From contig CAKUZL010000003.1 in the NCBI GenBank assembly GCA_934718085.1, forward strand, positions 133,775 to 197,774: a stretch of 64,000 nucleotides of DNA. The letters run 5' to 3'. The notes beneath the pieces were generated by a model. It was not told where the DNA came from and did no database searches. It saw nothing but the letters and a program-made list of their open reading frames with translations. Positions within the stretch are counted from its first letter, which is position 1. Each line of letters opens with the position of its first letter. The translations under genes and the position numbers were made by a program. Of this stretch, positions 1 through 9,213 are shown piece by piece. This stretch comes from an uncultured Candidatus Melainabacteria bacterium. GTDB lineage: Bacteria > Cyanobacteriota > Vampirovibrionia > Gastranaerophilales > Gastranaerophilaceae.

Positions 1-19
1 TTATCTTTTCTCGACATTT

Positions 20-1096
20 TTACATCACCCCGAACTCGTCCAAAAGTTTTACCGCGCCCGAAAACGTTGCGGCTCTTGCCGTAACGGTGCCGTTTCCGAA
101 AGTCGTTCCTGCCGTAAGAAAATTTTCGATGTCCGAAAATTTTTCAAAATCGTTTACGATTCTTGTGCATGCCGCACAATCGGAATTAAAAATGTCTCCG
201 ATGTTTTTGTCATCGCAAATCCCGCAAAAAAGTTCGAACAAAGAAATTTTAAGCAACGGTTGCAACGTTTGCATGTGAATTTGTTTAAAAAACGGTATCA
301 ATTCGGTCAAGAAAAAATCATTTCCGTCGGTTACGACCTCTGCGCCGATAATTCCGCGATAACCGCACCCGTTTTTTAAAATTTTATCGCGAATTACTCG
401 CAAAACCCGAGTTTGTGCACCGTCCGGCAAGTAAACGTCGGGCGCGTTCACCGTCGTGGGACAAAAACTGTCCTCACTCGAACAACACGTTCCTACGGGG
501 AAAATCCCGGATTTATTCACGGCAAAATACAAATAAACAACCCGTGCATTCACGTATTTTTCTGCAACAACCGGCATTGAAGGAAATTCCGCAAACAAAT
601 TTAACAACGCTATTTTTGCCGCGGCAAAATTTTCGACTTCGACAGGCAATGCCGAAACGCAAGTGTTATCGGGTTTCAATAAAATCGGATAATCCGCCTT
701 TTGCAAATAATTAACCGCTTTTTGCTCCTTATCGAAAATCGAAAATCTGAGCGTCGGAATATTTTCCGAATGAAAAATCCGCTTGCAACGAGCACGCGAA
801 AAAACAGGTTCGCAGCCGGTTACGCAAGGCGCACAAATTTTAAGATTTTCCCTCTCGAAAAACCCCGCAATATCAGCGTCTATCGCCTCAAACGATGTAA
901 CAAAAGTATAATCGATGTCGTTTTCGAGCGCAAAATCTGCCGAACGAGCCGTATCCGTCGCGGAAACGTCTATTTTTTCGGCAACGTCTTCCGCTCCGCA
1001 AAATCCCGGTGCCATAAAAACCGAGTCAGCGTATTTTTGAGCATCTTTGCATAAACTGTAAGCGTTTACGTCCGATCCGACAACCAATATATTCAT
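20..1096 (-). CDS. PurD-like ATP-grasp protein, divergent
   Basis: A 358-residue protein whose fold pattern resembles phosphoribosylamine-glycine ligase (PurD, purine synthesis). It has an N-terminal Rossmann-like start (MNILVVGSD), an ATP-grasp lysine context (YPILLKPDN, near residue 140) and a late ELIPFFKQIHMQTLQPLL segment matching the PurD segment that normally reads EFN.RFGDPE. Both PurD signatures are eroded: the usual GGREHAL is DVNAYSL, and the metal-binding N and E of the late motif are P and H. It is also shorter than the usual ~420 residues. It is the last gene of the glyA operon, 20 bp after aroH, and no clear ribosome-binding site precedes the ATG. It could be a divergent PurD or a repurposed ATP-grasp ligase. 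I am sure of the fold and unsure of the substrate. Confidence 0.6.
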   Translation of the reverse strand: MNILVVGSDVNAYSLCKDAQKYADSVFMAPGFCGAEDVAEKIDVSATDTARSADFALENDIDYTFVTSFEAIDADIAGFFERENLKICAPCVTGCEPVFSRARCKRIFHSENIPTLRFSIFDKEQKAVNYLQKADYPILLKPDNTCVSALPVEVENFAAAKIALLNLFAEFPSMPVVAEKYVNARVVYLYFAVNKSGIFPVGTCCSSEDSFCPTTVNAPDVYLPDGAQTRVLRVIRDKILKNGCGYRGIIGAEVVTDGNDFFLTELIPFFKQIHMQTLQPLLKISLFELFCGICDDKNIGDIFNSDCAACTRIVNDFEKFSDIENFLTAGTTFGNGTVTARAATFSGAVKLLDEFGVM

Positions 1097-1116
1097 AATA
1101 CGATTTTACTACAAAA

Positions 1117-1494
1117 TTATTTTTGGTTCAAATCGGGACGCAATATTTTTGCATCACGTAAATAAACATGTTTTATAAGACTGCGAGGTTTTTCGGAATT
1201 AAAATACAAAATCACCCTCAAAGCCCGTTTTAAAGAACCTTTAAACTCAAACTCCCTAAAACACATAAACGGAACATCCGTCCATCCGAGCTCTGTTCGC
1301 GCAAATTTTGCCGGCACTGCCGACTTTATGTCGTCCGTTACGGAAAATTCGGCCGAGATTATGTCGTCCGGCACGATTTCGTTGGATTTTACGATTTCCG
1401 TCAACATCAAAACCACCGCGTTTTTTATTTCGTCGGGATTGTCGTTTTCAACGGTAATCGCACCTCTTACCGCCCTTATCGCATTTACGCCCAT
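1117..1494 (-). CDS. aroH: Chorismate mutase, AroH type
   Basis: A 125-residue monofunctional chorismate mutase of the Bacillus AroH family, converting chorismate to prephenate for phenylalanine and tyrosine synthesis. The whole length follows the family: IRAVRGAITVENDN at the start, PAKFARTELGWTDVPFMC in the middle and HVYLRDAKILRPDL at the end, with the conserved Arg of RGA, the Arg of FAR and the HVYL strand. I start it at 1494, where the ATG overlaps the fmt stop codon by one base (TAATG), a typical sign of translational coupling. An upstream in-frame ATG at 1518 would only add MSYHGESV, which the family lacks. It lies in the glyA-def-fmt operon. Confidence 0.93.
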   Translation of the reverse strand: MGVNAIRAVRGAITVENDNPDEIKNAVVLMLTEIVKSNEIVPDDIISAEFSVTDDIKSAVPAKFARTELGWTDVPFMCFREFEFKGSLKRALRVILYFNSEKPRSLIKHVYLRDAKILRPDLNQK

Positions 1495-2441
1495 TACACT
1501 TTCTCCGTGGTAAGACATTCGCCTTTTTTCATTCTCAATCCGTTAATCCACGCACTCGCGGGAATTTCGCCTTTGCTTTCGGGTTTTACTGTATAAATTT
1601 CCAAAGGTTCGTCCGCACACATTATTGTAACAAAATCTTTACAAATATCCACAATTTCGCCCGGTTTGCAATCAGTTGCCGAATTTTTACATCTGCATGT
1701 TTTGACAAGTTTTACGTTTTTTCCGCAAACGTTGATTTTAGGAGACTCCGACATTGCACGAACCTTATTGTGAATACATTTTGCGCTCATTTTAAAATCG
1801 AGTGAATATTCCGATTTGTCAAACTTAGGAGCGAAACAAACTTCGTTTTCGTTTTGTTTTATAAAATTCATATTTCCCGAAACAATCATTTTCAAAGTTC
1901 GATAAATCAGATACGGAGAGCGTTCCGACACTTCATGCGAAAGTTCGTCGATCGTCATGTTTTCCGTTATCGGAATTTTTTCCTGAAGACAAATATCACC
2001 GGCGTCCATTTTTAAAACGGTTTTCATCGTCGTAATTCCGGTTTCCGTCTCACCCGCCGCAAGCGCGGCCGCCATAGGGTTTGCACCTCGATATTTCGGC
2101 AAAAGCGAAGCGTGAAGGTTAATTACGCCGAATTTCGGAATATCCAAAACTTCCTGCGACAACATTTGTCCGAACGCAAAAGTCACAATGAAATCGGGAG
2201 CAAGTTTTTTCAAGGTTTCAATAAGATGAGCATCCTTGGAAATCGAAGGCGTCTGATAGCAGGGAACTTCGGTTTTTACGGCACATGTTTTGACGGGCGG
2301 CTCACAAAGGTGTTTTCCTCGTCCTGCCGGTCTGTCGGGCATCGTAACAACCGCCTGCATCTTGATGTCGGAAAAATTCATCAATTTTTTTATACTGTTT
2401 ACCGCAATTTCGGGAGTTCCCGCAAAAACAACGCTAATCAA
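1494..2441 (-). CDS. fmt: Methionyl-tRNA formyltransferase
   Basis: A 315-residue enzyme that transfers a formyl group from 10-formyl-THF to initiator Met-tRNA. Visible family features are the start VVFAGTPEIAVNSI, GVINLHASLLPKYRGANP (with the catalytic Asn-His) and GITTMKTVLKMDAGDI, followed by the C-terminal OB-like domain. The start is TTG at 2441, with GGAGG nine bases upstream inside the end of def; the two genes overlap by 8 bp. Neighbouring def supplies the opposite activity, removal of the formyl group. The initiator tRNA gene also lies in this window at 56145. Confidence 0.96.
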   Translation of the reverse strand: MISVVFAGTPEIAVNSIKKLMNFSDIKMQAVVTMPDRPAGRGKHLCEPPVKTCAVKTEVPCYQTPSISKDAHLIETLKKLAPDFIVTFAFGQMLSQEVLDIPKFGVINLHASLLPKYRGANPMAAALAAGETETGITTMKTVLKMDAGDICLQEKIPITENMTIDELSHEVSERSPYLIYRTLKMIVSGNMNFIKQNENEVCFAPKFDKSEYSLDFKMSAKCIHNKVRAMSESPKINVCGKNVKLVKTCRCKNSATDCKPGEIVDICKDFVTIMCADEPLEIYTVKPESKGEIPASAWINGLRMKKGECLTTEKV

Positions 2442-3033
2442 CTTTTTCGTCCTCCGGCTTTTTCTCGACGAGATGTTCGAGTTCTTCGATATTTATTCCA
2501 TCGTCAATAACCATTTTGTCGGGGTCAACGGGCGGTAAATCACACTTTCCGAGCTCCGCATCGGCATCAAAGCGATTGGTAACTCTGTCTACAAACAAAA
2601 TTCCGTCCAAATGGTCGTATTCATGCTGAATTGCCCGCGCCAGAAGTTCTCCGTCCTTCGCTTCGAGAACGAAAGACTTTCCGTGGATGTCAAGTGCTTT
2701 GACTTTTACGTCTTTGTATCTTACGACATCGGTAAATACGGCGGGAAAACTCAAACAGCCTTCGGAGCAAATCACGGGTCGTTCTTTCGAAATAATTTTA
2801 GGATTGACAAAAACACGCGGACAAAAAAGTTCTTTGGGCAACGAAACGTCAATTACGAATATTTTCAGCGGTTCTCCGACCTGAGGCGCGGCAAGACCTA
2901 CGCCGTTATTGGCATACATCGTGTCCAACATGTCTTCGATAAGCGTTTTTATTTTTTTTGAAATTTTAGAAACTTCTTTTGTTTTGCAACGCAAACGCTC
3001 GTCACCGTATTTTAAAATTTTCTTTACAGACAT
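2434..3033 (-). CDS. def: Peptide deformylase
   Basis: A 199-residue metallo-deformylase removing N-formyl groups from new proteins. All three motifs are intact: GVGLAAPQVG (residues 44-53), EGCLSFP with the metal ligand Cys93, and QHEYDHLDG with His137, Glu138 and His141. A charged C-terminal tail of about 50 residues follows, longer than in minimal type 1 enzymes. The start ATG has GGAG upstream, embedded around the stop codon of the preceding transferase gene, so translation is probably coupled. It overlaps fmt by 8 bp. Confidence 0.97.
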   Translation of the reverse strand: MSVKKILKYGDERLRCKTKEVSKISKKIKTLIEDMLDTMYANNGVGLAAPQVGEPLKIFVIDVSLPKELFCPRVFVNPKIISKERPVICSEGCLSFPAVFTDVVRYKDVKVKALDIHGKSFVLEAKDGELLARAIQHEYDHLDGILFVDRVTNRFDADAELGKCDLPPVDPDKMVIDDGINIEELEHLVEKKPEDEKVD

Positions 3034-3036
3034 CGT

Positions 3037-4077
3037 TTACTCCGTTTTTTTAGTCGAAAAATTGATTAATATCATAATTACAGCCAGAACAACGGCATAT
3101 ATGAAATATTTTATCACCGAAACGTTAATCAGCAATACGGCGGTAAATCCCGATAAAACCGAGACAAGAGACAAAATTATCACGGTTTTGTTCTGAGAAA
3201 ATCCGGCATGCAAAAGTTTGTGGTGAATATGCTCGGCATCCGCGACAAAAGGCGATTTACCCTTCAACAGTCTTCGCGTCGACGAAAAGAAAATGTCGGC
3301 GACAGGAACAATCAAAACAAGCACGGGCACCCACATTCCGAATGATTCTATTCTCATAACCCCGGTAACGGAAAGAGTCGCGAGCATAAAGCCCGCAAAT
3401 AACGCGCCCGAATCACCCATAAAAATTCTGGCTGGATTGAAATTATAAGATAAAAAGGCAAGCATTGCACCCGCAAGGATAAACGCAATCAGAGGGCTGA
3501 TTGTCGCGGAAGTCGTAAGCGAAGCTGCAATAAGCCCTAACGTCACCGCGCTTACGGAAATCACGGAACCCGCCAACCCGTCTATTCCGTCAATGAAATT
3601 AACCGCGTTGCTGACCCCGACAATCCATAATACCGTAACGGGCCAGGAAAAAATTCCGAGACCGAAGTGAATTCCGAACGGCAGCCAAACGTGTTCTATT
3701 TGGGTTCCGAGGCAGAACGCAATTGTCGCGATACTTATTTGAATAAAAAATTTGAATTTGGCATCAAGACAATAAATATCGTCGATAAGCCCGAGCAAAA
3801 ACATTAACGTACTTCCGATTAAAACTCCGGAAAGCCTTGAACCGTATGGATAATAGCTTAATGCCGTCAAAAAGACAAATGTCAACATTGTCGCAATCCA
3901 AATCGCGACGCCTCCGAGACGGGGAATCGGGTGAGTATGGATTTTACGGGTTCCCGGGTTATCGACAAGCCCTTTTTTTTGCGAAATGTAAATCACCGCG
4001 GGTACGATAAAAACCGACAGCAAAAACGATATAATCGCGCCGATTATATGGGCATCAGAAAGTTGCATCAACGTCAT
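3037..4077 (-). CDS. Undecaprenyl-phosphate sugar-1-phosphate transferase (WecA/TagO family)
   Basis: A 346-residue polytopic membrane enzyme of the MraY/WecA superfamily, which transfers a HexNAc-1-phosphate from a UDP-sugar to undecaprenyl phosphate and so starts O-antigen, common-antigen or other envelope glycan synthesis. Motifs seen: GLIDDIYCLDAKFK, NAVNFIDGIDGLAG, MGDSGALFAGF and the HIHH cluster in ADAEHIHHKLL. The last of these marks WecA/TagO members over MraY. I place the start at the ATG at 4077 because AAGGAG lies seven bases upstream (4085-4090); a farther upstream start would run into glyA. The acceptor pathway cannot be told from the sequence. Confidence 0.88.
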   Translation of the reverse strand: MTLMQLSDAHIIGAIISFLLSVFIVPAVIYISQKKGLVDNPGTRKIHTHPIPRLGGVAIWIATMLTFVFLTALSYYPYGSRLSGVLIGSTLMFLLGLIDDIYCLDAKFKFFIQISIATIAFCLGTQIEHVWLPFGIHFGLGIFSWPVTVLWIVGVSNAVNFIDGIDGLAGSVISVSAVTLGLIAASLTTSATISPLIAFILAGAMLAFLSYNFNPARIFMGDSGALFAGFMLATLSVTGVMRIESFGMWVPVLVLIVPVADIFFSSTRRLLKGKSPFVADAEHIHHKLLHAGFSQNKTVIILSLVSVLSGFTAVLLINVSVIKYFIYAVVLAVIMILINFSTKKTE

Positions 4078-4088
4078 CGGAAAACTCC

Positions 4089-5324
4089 TTAATATAACGG
4101 GTATTTTTCGCACAATTTCAAAGCGCGTGCTTTTAATTCATCGAGCGAATTTTCGTCGTCTTTTGTTTTCAAAGCCGAAGCGATTATTTTTCCGACTTCG
4201 ACCATATCGTCTTCTTTAAATCCTCTGGTCGTAACGGCAGGTGAACCGAGTCTGACACCGCTTGTTACGAAAGGACTTTGAGGATCGTTCGGAACGGTAT
4301 TCTTGTTCGCGGTAATTCCGACCTTTTCGAGAATATTTGCTGCATCCTTTCCCGTAATTCCGATATTTCTCAAATCCATCGTCATTACGTGGTTTTCGGT
4401 TCCGTTACCGACCAAATCGATGTTTTCGTCGAGCAAAGATTTTGCAAGCGCTTGAGCATTCTTAACGATTTGAGCCGCATATTCCTTAAAATCGGGAGAC
4501 AACGCTTCTTTTAAAGCCACCGCTTTCGCAGCGATAATGTGTTCGAGAGGTCCGCCCTGAATTCCGGGGAAGACAGCTTTGTCGATACCTGCGGCATGCT
4601 CGTTTTTGCACATAATTATGCCGCCTCTGGGACCTCTTAAAGTTTTGTGAGTGGTTGTCGTAACGAAATCCGCGTAAGGAACGGGCGACGGATGAACTCC
4701 ACCCGCAACAAGCCCCGCGATATGCGCAATATCGGCAAGCAAAAGTGCATCGACCGATTTTGCGATTTTCGAAAATCTTTCGAAGTCGATTATTTTCGAA
4801 TAATTGCTTGCTCCGCAAACGATAAGTCGAGGTTTATGTTCTTTCGCAAGTCTTTCGACCTCATCGTAATCGATTTCGCCGTTTTCGTTTACGCCGTAGG
4901 GAACAATGTTAAAATACATTCCGGAAAAATTAACCGGTGACCCGTGAGACAAATGACCGCCGTTCGACAAATCCATGCTCAAAACGGTATCTCCGTGTTT
5001 TAAAGCATAAAGAAAGACCGCCATATTTGCCTGTGCGCCGCTGTGAGGCTGGACGTTTGCGTGCTCGGCTCCGAAAAGTTTTTTGCAGCGTTCCTGAGCA
5101 AGCGTTTCGATTTTGTCGACAACTTCACAACCGTTGTAAAACCTTTTTGCGGGCTTACCTTCGGCGTATTTGTTGGTCAAAACCGTTCCTGCGGCAGCCA
5201 TTACCGCTTCCGAGACTATATTTTCGCTGGCAATCAGTTCTATCGTATTTCTTTGTCTTTCAAGCTCTTCTTCAATCAAAACCGCTATTTCGGGGTCAGA
5301 GTTTTTTATTGTTTCAAGTTCCAT
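4089..5324 (-). CDS. glyA: Serine hydroxymethyltransferase
   Basis: A 411-residue PLP enzyme interconverting serine and glycine and feeding C1 units into tetrahydrofolate. Seen: [15 protein letters not shown] near the N terminus, [15 protein letters not shown], and the PLP lysine motif [14 protein letters not shown]. The chosen ATG at 5324 has GGGAGG seven bases upstream and gives the normal family length. It is the first gene of a six-gene minus-strand operon running through def, fmt and aroH, and it faces a divergent DnaJ-like gene. Fmt and FolD in this window use the same folate C1 pool. Confidence 0.97.
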   Translation of the reverse strand: MELETIKNSDPEIAVLIEEELERQRNTIELIASENIVSEAVMAAAGTVLTNKYAEGKPAKRFYNGCEVVDKIETLAQERCKKLFGAEHANVQPHSGAQANMAVFLYALKHGDTVLSMDLSNGGHLSHGSPVNFSGMYFNIVPYGVNENGEIDYDEVERLAKEHKPRLIVCGASNYSKIIDFERFSKIAKSVDALLLADIAHIAGLVAGGVHPSPVPYADFVTTTTHKTLRGPRGGIIMCKNEHAAGIDKAVFPGIQGGPLEHIIAAKAVALKEALSPDFKEYAAQIVKNAQALAKSLLDENIDLVGNGTENHVMTMDLRNIGITGKDAANILEKVGITANKNTVPNDPQSPFVTSGVRLGSPAVTTRGFKEDDMVEVGKIIASALKTKDDENSLDELKARALKLCEKYPLY

Positions 5325-5497
5325 CGTTAATCCCTCCCATTGGCGTACCTTTACATCATATACCAAAAAGATTGCCCGAATACGTTTTCACCCGAACAAT
5401 GTTACTTTTCGTAAAATAACCCGAACTTCGCATTGATTAACAAAAAAAATTTATTAAACTGAAATGCACGTTGGTATACATACGAGAGGGAATTTTT

Positions 5498-6478
5498 ATG
5501 GAACAAACAAAAGATTATTACGGAATTCTCGGAATCGACCCTGATGCGACTTTGGAGGAAATAAAAAAAGCTTTCCGCAAAACTGCCGTAAAATACCATC
5601 CCGACGTGAACAAAAACGGCGCGGAGTTTTTCAAAACCGTGAAAGAAGCTTACGATATTTTATCGGACGCTCAAAAACGGTCGAATTACGATTTTATCAA
5701 GGGTTACGAGTTTGAAAGACTGAAACGCCGAACACAAAAAAAGGTCGACGAAAACAAACGCAACGAATCCGAAAAGCCTGCAAAAACCGACTCATTCCGT
5801 AAAACAACCGTGCCCGACAAAACGGAAGAAAATTTCTTTACAAAAATTTACAAAAAATTTACCGAATACATTTCAAAACGTAAAGTTAAAATTAACGGTC
5901 ACGACGTTACAACCGAAATAACAGTTTCTCAAAAAGACGCAATTACGGGATGTCACAAGGCTATAAACGTGTTGCATTCGCAAGAATGCCCCGTCTGCGG
6001 CGGACGAAGCGCGATTAATAATGCGAAATGCAAATATTGCAACGGAAAAGGCAGTATTTCGCTCCACAAAAAATTGAACGTCAGAATTCCAGCGGGAATA
6101 ACACAGGGCAAAAAACTTTGTCTGAAAGGCGAAGGAACAAAAGGGCTCAACGGCGGTAAAAACGGAAATCTGTATCTTAAGGTAAAAATAGAATCTTCGG
6201 GCGAATTTACGATAAAAGGAAACAATGTATACTCGGAAATCATGCTTACACCTTGTGAAGCGGCTTTGGGTTGCGAAAAAAAGATAAATACTTTGACAGG
6301 AAAAGTAATTCTGAAAATTCCCGAATGCACCTGTTCCGGGCAAAAATTCAGACTTGCGGGCGAAGGTAAAACCCCGGACGGCGACCAAATAACCGTCGTA
6401 AAAATCGTTTTTCCCGAAAAACTTTCGAAGCGGGAACAAAAGTATTACGAATTAATAAGAAAATTAAGTTTGGACTAG
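5498..6478 (+). CDS. DnaJ-family co-chaperone with a half zinc finger
   Basis: A 326-residue Hsp40-type protein. The J domain is complete (DYYGILGIDPDATLEEIK, then HPD in KYHPDVN), so it should stimulate DnaK. A charged linker replaces the Gly/Phe-rich region. The zinc-binding part has only two CxxCxG repeats (CPVCGG and CKYCNGKG) where classical DnaJ has four, so it can form one zinc site. Two DnaJ C-terminal substrate-binding domains follow. The ATG at 5498 follows GAGAGGG. It is intermediate between DnaJ and CbpA and is probably not the main DnaJ. No heat-shock operator was recognised upstream. Confidence 0.85.
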   Translation: MEQTKDYYGILGIDPDATLEEIKKAFRKTAVKYHPDVNKNGAEFFKTVKEAYDILSDAQKRSNYDFIKGYEFERLKRRTQKKVDENKRNESEKPAKTDSFRKTTVPDKTEENFFTKIYKKFTEYISKRKVKINGHDVTTEITVSQKDAITGCHKAINVLHSQECPVCGGRSAINNAKCKYCNGKGSISLHKKLNVRIPAGITQGKKLCLKGEGTKGLNGGKNGNLYLKVKIESSGEFTIKGNNVYSEIMLTPCEAALGCEKKINTLTGKVILKIPECTCSGQKFRLAGEGKTPDGDQITVVKIVFPEKLSKREQKYYELIRKLSLD

Positions 6479-6534
6479 CGTTATAAAACGTTACGTATTT
6501 GCAAAATTTAACCGGAGAAAATTATAATAAAATA

Positions 6535-7614
6535 ATGAATAATTTTGATATCGGTCTGAGACCCGCGGCAATAGGAAGTATGCCGCACAAAAATCCCGAA
6601 GAAGCGTTTTTGATTACGGATAAGATTTTTAAGGATATTCCGTTTTGGATGCAACTGCCGACAAAAAGCGCGACGGAATCAATGAGCATGCAGTTTTCCG
6701 ACGGAATGCCCGGAGTGAAAATCGAAAATTCGAAAATCAAATTCAACCCGACTTCGGACGAATTTTTCGAAAAAACCGAGCGTCTGTATTCTGACTTTGA
6801 AGAAGTTTCGGCGGGAAACACGGAAATACTTAAAAAATACGCAATTTCACCTGATTTTTCCTGCAGTTTCGATTTATTTCTAAAAAGAATAAAAGAACAA
6901 AAACCGAAATTCGCGAAAGGTCAAATAACGGGAGCTTTTACTCTCGGAACAATGATTTGCGACGAATCGGGAAACGGAATTTTCGGAGACGACACTTATC
7001 GCGAAATTTTGACGAAATTTCTTTCATTGAAAGCTTTATGGCAGATTTACGAAATTAAAAAGGCTTCAGACTCGACCGTTCCGATAATTTTTGAAGACGA
7101 ACCCGCCGTATCGCAAGCGGGAAGCTCCGCTTACCTGTCCGTCGGCGAAGAAGACATTATTGCCGCAATAAAAGAAATTTCCGACGGCATTCGACAAAAC
7201 GGCGGGCTGAGTGCTGTTCACTGCTGCGGAAAAGCAGACTGGTCAAAGATTTTAAAAACCGGCGCAAACATTATAAATTTTGATATTTATTCGTTTTCAA
7301 AACATTTCTTAACATACAAAAATGAAATCACAATGTTTTTGAAAAACGGCGGGATTCTTGCCTGGGGCATCGTTCCGACAATGTCAACGGAAGTCGTCCG
7401 AGCGGAAAATTTCGAAAATTTATTCAAAATTTTGGACGAAAACTTTACGGAATTGTCAAAAACCGTTGATTTAAGGACGATTGTCCGACAATCGATAATT
7501 ACGCCCTCTTGCGGAGCGGGCTCTCTTGACGTAAAATCAGCCGAGAAGGTTATGGCTTTAACGGGAGAAATTTCGGAAGCGATGAGACAAAAATACGGAG
7601 AATTACTGAAATGA
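6535..7614 (+). CDS. MetE/UROD-like methyltransferase protein
   Basis: A 359-residue protein resembling the C-terminal catalytic half of cobalamin-independent methionine synthase and the related UROD-like corrinoid methyltransferases. It starts with LRPAAIGSMPHKNPEEA, typical of this group. Likely zinc ligands are the His-Cys of AVHCCGKADW and the Cys of TPSCGAGSLD. It lacks the N-terminal MetE half, so it may take methyl from a corrinoid protein and not from polyglutamyl methyl-THF. The start is uncertain: ATG at 6535 sits 17 bases after GGAG, and an in-frame TTG at 6499 is the alternative. It overlaps the next gene by 4 bp and is followed by folD, which suggests C1 metabolism. Confidence 0.75.
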   Translation: MNNFDIGLRPAAIGSMPHKNPEEAFLITDKIFKDIPFWMQLPTKSATESMSMQFSDGMPGVKIENSKIKFNPTSDEFFEKTERLYSDFEEVSAGNTEILKKYAISPDFSCSFDLFLKRIKEQKPKFAKGQITGAFTLGTMICDESGNGIFGDDTYREILTKFLSLKALWQIYEIKKASDSTVPIIFEDEPAVSQAGSSAYLSVGEEDIIAAIKEISDGIRQNGGLSAVHCCGKADWSKILKTGANIINFDIYSFSKHFLTYKNEITMFLKNGGILAWGIVPTMSTEVVRAENFENLFKILDENFTELSKTVDLRTIVRQSIITPSCGAGSLDVKSAEKVMALTGEISEAMRQKYGELLK

Positions 7615-8360
7615 CACTGACGATAGCGGTTATCGGAAAAGGCGGAAGCGGAAAAACAACCGTAACAAGGAATTTAACGAACGTTTTAAAACGGACATAC
7701 CCCGATAAAACAATTTTGCTGTTCGACAACGATTTGACGTGCGAACTCGGAAGAACATACGGAAAAGACGTCAGAAAGACGCTTTACGGTATCAGAAGCG
7801 GAAAACACGAGTACAAAACGGGAATTCCCGCGCACATGTCTAAACAGGAATTCGTGGAATGGGCGATAGAAGACATTATTGAGCCCGTTGACACTAACGT
7901 TGACCTTGTCGTTTCGTGGCTTTCGTCGTCGAAAGATTGCAGGTGTCCGATTACGAAACAAATGAACGACGCACTTGAAAAGTTGGTTTTACGATACGAT
8001 ATCGTAATTTTCGACTGCGAATTCGATCTAAAATATTTGTATCAGTTGGTCGATGTCCCGATAAATTCGGCACTGATAGTGACTTTACCGACCGAAGAAT
8101 CAGTCGAGCTTTCCGCAAGAATTGCGAAATACTCGGCAAAGTACGCCGCAGGAGAGCAAATGGGAGTTATTTTCAACCGAACCGGTTCGGAACAAACCGC
8201 AAAGGCGTACGAACTTGCGGAAAAATTCGAGCTCGAAACTTTGGGTGTAATTCCCGAAGACAAAGCTCTTTCAAACGGTTCTTCAACAAAAATTTCGGAA
8301 GTCGTCGAAAAAGCGATCGAAGAATTCAAGTTTCACCTGAACATACCCCGAGGAGTCTGA
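7611..8360 (+). CDS. CooC-like P-loop ATPase
   Basis: A 249-residue SIMIBI-class ATPase with a deviant Walker A motif at the start (GKGGSGKTTVTRNL) and a Walker B-like region (DIVIFDCEFD). Its closest look is to CooC, the nickel insertion factor of CO dehydrogenase, and to MinD/NifH relatives. A CPI motif (CRCPIT) in the middle could bind metal across a dimer, as the CxC of CooC does. It starts inside the end of the MetE-like gene (ATGA overlap) and ends one base before folD, so the three are co-translated. No CO dehydrogenase is in this window, so the client protein is unknown. Confidence 0.75.
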   Translation: MTLTIAVIGKGGSGKTTVTRNLTNVLKRTYPDKTILLFDNDLTCELGRTYGKDVRKTLYGIRSGKHEYKTGIPAHMSKQEFVEWAIEDIIEPVDTNVDLVVSWLSSSKDCRCPITKQMNDALEKLVLRYDIVIFDCEFDLKYLYQLVDVPINSALIVTLPTEESVELSARIAKYSAKYAAGEQMGVIFNRTGSEQTAKAYELAEKFELETLGVIPEDKALSNGSSTKISEVVEKAIEEFKFHLNIPRGV

Positions 8361-8361
8361 G

Positions 8362-9213
8362 ATGCCGATTATAGCGAACGGAAAAGAAATTGCGGAAAAA
8401 ATTTATTCGGAAATAAAAGCGGAAATAGTCAAAAACGGTTATAAACCGAGGCTTTCGATAATTTTGACCGACGACAACGAAAGCGGTAAGATTTACGTTC
8501 GCAACAAAATCAAAGCAGCGGAAAAAACGGGAATACAAACAGATTTGACGATTTTTCCCGCAAATGTTTCGGAAACCGAACTTTTAAACAAAATACGGGA
8601 ACTGAACAACGATGTTACGACAGACGCAATATTAGTGCAATTGCCGCTTCCGGCGCAAATCGACCCCGAAAAAATTTCCGATGCGATTTTGCCCGAAAAA
8701 GATGCGGACGGATTTCATTTTTCCAACGCGGGAAAGCTTTTTGAAGGACGAAAACCGCTTGTTGCACCCTGCACGCCGTCAGGAATTTTGTACCTGCTTG
8801 ACGAATATAAAATTGACTTGACCGGAGCAAACGCCGTGGTCGCAGGTCGATCAAACATTGTCGGAAAGCCCGTCGCACAAATGTTATTGCAACGAAACGC
8901 GACGGTGAGCATTCTTCACTCAAAAACAAAAAATTTACAAATATTTACAAAAAATGCAGACCTCATTGTGTGCGCAACCGGGCATGCCGGACTTTTAACC
9001 GGAAATGACGTAAAAGAAGGCGTTGTAATCATTGACGTCGGCATAAGCAGGGTTGACGGCAAATTGAAAGGTGACGTCGATTTTGATTCTGTTTATCCGA
9101 AAGCAAAGTTGATAACACCCGTCCCCGGTGGCGTTGGACCTTTGACGATAGCAATGCTCGCAAAAAACACGCTTGAACTTCACAAAAACAAATTACGCAA
9201 CGTCAAACAGTGA
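8362..9213 (+). CDS. folD: Methylenetetrahydrofolate dehydrogenase/cyclohydrolase
   Basis: A 283-residue bifunctional enzyme converting 5,10-methylene-THF to 10-formyl-THF. Motifs: YVRNKIKAAEKTGI with the catalytic Tyr-Lys pair, DADGFHFSNAGKLF, PCTPSGIL, VVAGRSNIVGKP for NADP binding, and TPVPGGVGPLTIAML. GAGGAG lies six bases before the ATG. It is the third gene of the MetE-like/CooC-like cluster. It supplies the formyl donor used by Fmt. Its last 21 bp overlap the convergent TPR gene. Confidence 0.97.
   Translation: MPIIANGKEIAEKIYSEIKAEIVKNGYKPRLSIILTDDNESGKIYVRNKIKAAEKTGIQTDLTIFPANVSETELLNKIRELNNDVTTDAILVQLPLPAQIDPEKISDAILPEKDADGFHFSNAGKLFEGRKPLVAPCTPSGILYLLDEYKIDLTGANAVVAGRSNIVGKPVAQMLLQRNATVSILHSKTKNLQIFTKNADLIVCATGHAGLLTGNDVKEGVVIIDVGISRVDGKLKGDVDFDSVYPKAKLITPVPGGVGPLTIAMLAKNTLELHKNKLRNVKQ

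Noticed and set aside
7611..8360. ParA/MinD partitioning or division ATPase
   Set aside because: No ParB, MinC or MinE neighbour; the CPI motif and co-translation with C1 genes favour a CooC-like role.
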